This document shows, one piece after another, positions 60,918 to 64,000 of a DNA stretch of 64,000 nt. The position numbers and the translations under genes were made by a program. The DNA is from Lachnospiraceae bacterium (lineage in GTDB: Bacteria > Bacillota > Clostridia > Lachnospirales > Lachnospiraceae). How positions within the stretch are numbered: the stretch's first letter is position 1; each line of letters opens with the position of its first letter. The notes beneath the pieces were generated by a model. That model was not told where the DNA came from. It did no database searches and saw nothing but the letters and a program-made list of their open reading frames with translations. The stretch lies in NCBI GenBank assembly GCA_015057625.1, contig SVDZ01000004.1, positions 62,001-126,000 of the forward strand. Direction: 5' to 3'.

Positions 60918-62315
60918 CTATAACTTCACTTTTACGTCAGAATTATTTTCCTTTGCCCTGACAATAGCTGTGGTCTTCCATTTGCCTCTCTTATATCTGA
61001 TTGTACTGAACACTCCGTTGAGAAGCCATGTAATACCCGTAGTAAGCCATACACCGTTCAATCCAATTGCCTGAACCATAGTAAGAGGTCTGGCAAATCC
61101 AACTCTTCCTATACACTCCACAATACCTGTAAACAGCGAGAAGTTTGCATCTCCCGCTCCGTTCAATACATTTCTTGTGGTATAAATCAGCCCCAGAAAA
61201 ACATAGAATGAACATGTTATCCTCAAACCTGTTACCGCATAATTTTCAACAATAGGATCATCTCCGAATATCCTTACAATCTGCGGAGCAAATGTCTGGA
61301 ATATTATAAAAATAAATCCTGCAAATATAGTACTGCAAAGAGTCGCCTTAATAAATCCCTGTTTTACTCTGTCAATACGTCCTGCGCCAATATTCTGTCC
61401 CGTGTATGTAGCAAGAGCTGCGCCAAGAGACATAAACGGCTGCTGAACCAACTGTTCTATTCTTGAAACTACAGTAAATGATGTTACGAAATCATCTCCA
61501 AATCCATTTACTACCTTTTGCAATGCAATAAGTGAAAATGCAATAAGCGAGCTCTGACCTGATACAGGTATTCCTACCTTTAATACTTTCACAAAAATCG
61601 AAAAATTAAACTTAAAATCAGAAATCTTTAATCTGAAATAAGTATTGCTCCTGATTGCATAAATCAAGCACAATACAGCTGCTATAAACTGCGCTGTTGC
61701 TGTCGCAATTCCAACCCCCATAACTCCAAGATTAAACTTTATAACAAACAAAAGATCAAGACAAATATTGATAATACATGCCACAATCAAAAATCTCAGT
61801 GGAGTTTTTGAATCTCCGAGTGCTCTTAAAATTGATGACAAAAGATTAAAGGATGCCATTGCTATAAATCCCACAGACGTAGTCCTAAGATAAACAACCG
61901 CATACACAAATGTAGTATCCGGCGTATCAAGAAGTTTAAGAATTGTTCCTGCAAATGTAAATCCAATTATCGCCATTATCATGGCTGTGACAATTACTAT
62001 ATAGAACGCATTTCCTATTGTATTCTTAACCTTTTTATCTTCCTTAGCACCAAAGAACTGTGCCACAACAATACCGATACCTACTGACATACCGATTGTC
62101 ATTGAATTAATAAAAAACATAATAGAACCTGTGGAACCTACTGCCCCAAGAGCAACCTTTCCAACATAACGTCCCACTATAATTGAATCAGCCAGATTAT
62201 ATGCCTGCTGAAACAAATTACCAATAAGAAGAGGTACTGCAAATGCAAGTAACAATCTTAAAGGTTCTCCTGTTGTCATATCTTTAACGTATTTATTTTC
62301 ATTTTTCTTATCCAT
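60918..62315 (-). CDS. MATE-family efflux transporter
   Basis: 465 residues, twelve membrane segments, with LLLAFAVPLLIGNLFQQAYN, ADSIIVGRYVGKVALGAVGS and QPFMSLGAALATYTGQNIGA, typical of the NorM/DinF-like branch common in Clostridia. GGGAGAAGTATT precedes the ATG. Substrate unknown. Confidence 0.92.
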   Translation of the reverse strand: MDKKNENKYVKDMTTGEPLRLLLAFAVPLLIGNLFQQAYNLADSIIVGRYVGKVALGAVGSTGSIMFFINSMTIGMSVGIGIVVAQFFGAKEDKKVKNTIGNAFYIVIVTAMIMAIIGFTFAGTILKLLDTPDTTFVYAVVYLRTTSVGFIAMASFNLLSSILRALGDSKTPLRFLIVACIINICLDLLFVIKFNLGVMGVGIATATAQFIAAVLCLIYAIRSNTYFRLKISDFKFNFSIFVKVLKVGIPVSGQSSLIAFSLIALQKVVNGFGDDFVTSFTVVSRIEQLVQQPFMSLGAALATYTGQNIGAGRIDRVKQGFIKATLCSTIFAGFIFIIFQTFAPQIVRIFGDDPIVENYAVTGLRITCSFYVFLGLIYTTRNVLNGAGDANFSLFTGIVECIGRVGFARPLTMVQAIGLNGVWLTTGITWLLNGVFSTIRYKRGKWKTTAIVRAKENNSDVKVKL

Positions 62316-62372
62316 AATACTTCTCCCAAGTATTCTATTTATTGTTTACAATCGCGAAAGCCATGAGATAAC

Positions 62373-62867
62373 TTACATTATATATAATCCAATAATCCCA
62401 CTTACAATACCAACCAATGCTCCCACAACCACATCACTTATAAAATGCACTCCACCCACAACTCTTAGAATTGCAATACATGTAGATATTAATATCATGA
62501 TTACACCTAGTGGAATATTGATGTACAAACATGCCATCGCAATAACAGATGCCGAAAACACATGTCTGCTTGGAAATGAATTTCCTTCTTTATCTTTTTT
62601 TATAACTGATTCTGCATCGAATATTTCATATGGTCTTTTTCTGTTATATATTTTTCTAAACACAGAAACAATAACAAAGGATATTGCTGTGGTAAGCAAT
62701 ATCCTTGTAAATGCGGCATTTTTAGTGATAAATAGAAAAGCCATAAATACAATGAATATCACATACACAACATATGTAGTAAGTCTGTTCGACCAAATAA
62801 TAAAGTCTGTCAATTTTTGATTAGACCTTATCCTGCTCATCAAATCAATGTAAGCTTCTCTCTTCAT
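62373..62867 (-). CDS. PAP2-family membrane phosphatase
   Basis: About 164 residues, five membrane segments, with the three phosphatase motifs: KIYNRKRPYE, GNSFPSRHVFSA and RVVGGVHFISDVVVG. Likely acts on a lipid phosphate such as undecaprenyl pyrophosphate or phosphatidate. ATG 62867 follows AAGGAGATTATTG; a TTG at 62870 is in-frame but adjacent. Confidence 0.92.
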   Translation of the reverse strand: MKREAYIDLMSRIRSNQKLTDFIIWSNRLTTYVVYVIFIVFMAFLFITKNAAFTRILLTTAISFVIVSVFRKIYNRKRPYEIFDAESVIKKDKEGNSFPSRHVFSASVIAMACLYINIPLGVIMILISTCIAILRVVGGVHFISDVVVGALVGIVSGIIGLYIM

Positions 62868-62878
62868 CAATAATCTCC

Positions 62879-63058
62879 TTATTGTTTTCTGGCAATTCTG
62901 TACTCATCACCATATGAAAAATACGGACAACTTGATTTTGGGTACTGCATCAACATGGCGTAATCATCCTCATCCATGTTAACTACGCATGCGTACTCTT
63001 CGTACTCCTCGTCATACACATAGTTACTGCAAAACTCGCAGCTATACTGACCACTCAT
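62879..63058 (-). CDS. DUF6472-like small cysteine-rich protein
   Basis: 59 residues, too short for usual gene callers. It reads MSGQYSCEFCSNYVYDEEYE, continues through VVNMDEDDYAMLMQYP, and ends SCPYFSYGDEYRIARKQ. The CxxC and the later Cys in SCPYF could bind zinc. I recall near-identical small proteins throughout Lachnospiraceae. It lies 11 bp downstream of the aminotransferase stop and its stop overlaps the PAP2 ribosome site, so it is a real operon member. Confidence 0.8.
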   Translation of the reverse strand: MSGQYSCEFCSNYVYDEEYEEYACVVNMDEDDYAMLMQYPKSSCPYFSYGDEYRIARKQ

Positions 63059-63069
63059 CTCATCGCCCC

Positions 63070-64000
63070 TTACTTATAACTTTCTGCAAGTTTTTTAAAT
63101 GCAGGTAATGATTTCTTGATAGTCTCTGTCTGAACACAATAAGAAACTCTTACATATCCAGGTGTTCCAAAACTGTCAGCAGGCACTAAAAGAAGTTCCT
63201 GCTCTTTTGCTCTCTCACAGAATGCGTGAGCGTCTTCCTCCAAAGCTTTTACGAATAAGTAAAATGCTCCATCCGGATAAACACACTCATAACCAAGTTC
63301 AGTAAGACCGTTGAACAATACATCTCTGTTTTCTTTATAAATAGAGATATCTGCAGTCTGATCAATACATTTTGCGACAACTCTCTGGAACAGACTTGGA
63401 GCACAAACATAACCAAGTACTCTTCCCGCACCACAAACTGCAGCGTAGGCATCTCTCTCATTCTTCATCTTATTTGATACAACAATATATCCTATTCTCT
63501 CACCCGGAAGTGACAAAGCCTTGCTGTATGAATAGCATACAAATGTATTGTCATAGTAATTGATGAGATAAGGAACAAAAGTATCATCATAAACAAGCTC
63601 TCTGTATGGTTCATCTGAAATAAGATAAATTTCGTGACCATACTCTTTTTCCTTTGCTCTCAAAATATCACAAAGCTTGATAATTGTTTCTTCAGTATAA
63701 ACAACACCTGAAGGGTTGTTAGGCGAATTGATAATAACTGCCTTTGTCTTTTCACTGATAGCAGCCTCAAATGCATCTATATCAATCTGGAATGTCTTGT
63801 CCATTCCCTTTACAATCTTAAGGTTTGCTCCTGTACTCTTAATGAAAACACCATACTCTGGGAAGAATGGTGTAAACACAATACATTCCTCTCCCGGATT
63901 CATAATAGCCTTAAGTGTAATAGTAAGAGATGCAGCTGCTCCAACAGTCATATAAATGCTGTCAGCATTTACAGAAGTATTAAATCTACCATTAATATAA
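63070..64000 (-). CDS. PLP-dependent aminotransferase class I/II (N-terminus outside window)
   Basis: The frame is open to the window edge, so about 310 C-terminal residues are seen. MTVGAAASLTITLKAIMNPG, VIINSPNNPSGVVYTEET, YLISDEPYRELVYDD and the PLP-lysine segment FVCYSYSKALSLPGERIGY mark a fold-type I aminotransferase (aspartate aminotransferase-like). Amino-acid specificity cannot be read. Confidence 0.92.
   Translation of the reverse strand, partial: YINGRFNTSVNADSIYMTVGAAASLTITLKAIMNPGEECIVFTPFFPEYGVFIKSTGANLKIVKGMDKTFQIDIDAFEAAISEKTKAVIINSPNNPSGVVYTEETIIKLCDILRAKEKEYGHEIYLISDEPYRELVYDDTFVPYLINYYDNTFVCYSYSKALSLPGERIGYIVVSNKMKNERDAYAAVCGAGRVLGYVCAPSLFQRVVAKCIDQTADISIYKENRDVLFNGLTELGYECVYPDGAFYLFVKALEEDAHAFCERAKEQELLLVPADSFGTPGYVRVSYCVQTETIKKSLPAFKKLAESYK

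Overview
The window looks like a chromosomal segment of a low-GC, Gram-positive anaerobe of the Clostridia, most likely Lachnospiraceae. This is inferred from AT-rich DNA, strong AGGAGG ribosome binding sites, SpoIID-type and DUF6472-type small proteins, LPXTG-like sorting signals with class B sortases, and many small Nudix, GNAT and HIT genes. Almost every gene is on the minus strand; only one three-gene redox operon (51.3-53.2 kb) is on the plus strand. Genes are therefore best read from high to low coordinates.

Layout, left to right. 0-3 kb: a MarR-controlled heterodimeric ABC exporter with three phased operator palindromes. 3.1-3.45 kb: a 54-bp tandem repeat and a very long terminator hairpin. 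3.5-9.2 kb: argS coupled to a UDP-sugar pyrophosphorylase, a cyclase-family hydrolase, a soluble Ser/Thr kinase and a nuclease-like protein. 9.23-9.85 kb: twelve 53-bp repeats made of alternating inverted repeats, lying directly upstream of the nuclease-like gene. 10.2-14.7 kb: carAB with a clear promoter and terminator. 14.8-18.6 kb: a SpoIID/peptidoglycan-binding protein, a small membrane protein, folA, thyA and a low-molecular-weight phosphatase.

18.7-30.7 kb is an accessory zone. It holds GNAT, APH, methyltransferase, HAD, YdcF, four Nudix genes, P-loop kinases, a HIT protein, an AbiE-like nucleotidyltransferase toxin-antitoxin pair, and a MarR/cupin/flavodoxin operon. It also holds many decayed gene remnants, including one amber-interrupted and one frameshifted gene.

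30.7-41.4 kb is a complete sortase-assembled pilus operon: class B sortase, a signal-peptidase-like protein lacking both catalytic residues, major pilin with two isopeptide domains, second class B sortase, minor pilin, and a 2088-residue tip adhesin with a fibro-slime domain. Its order resembles the FCT pilus loci of group A Streptococcus (sipA-fctA-srtB-fctB).

41.4-51 kb holds small regulators and enzymes (GyrI-like, proC, double GNAT), a 650-residue methyltransferase, an SDR, a rhodanese-TtcA fusion, a flavodoxin and a membrane protein. 51.2-56.4 kb is a thiol-redox island: gpx-trx-trxB on the plus strand converging on CoA-disulfide-reductase-like/rhodanese/thioredoxin genes behind a Crp/Fnr gene. 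A perfect palindrome sits at about -41 of the second operon. 56.4-64 kb: an acidic secreted Ig-like protein, two MATE transporters, a hairpin-helix protein, hflX, a PAP2 phosphatase, a DUF6472-like protein and a partial aminotransferase.

All assignments come from reading the sequence and remembered family motifs; no database search was run.
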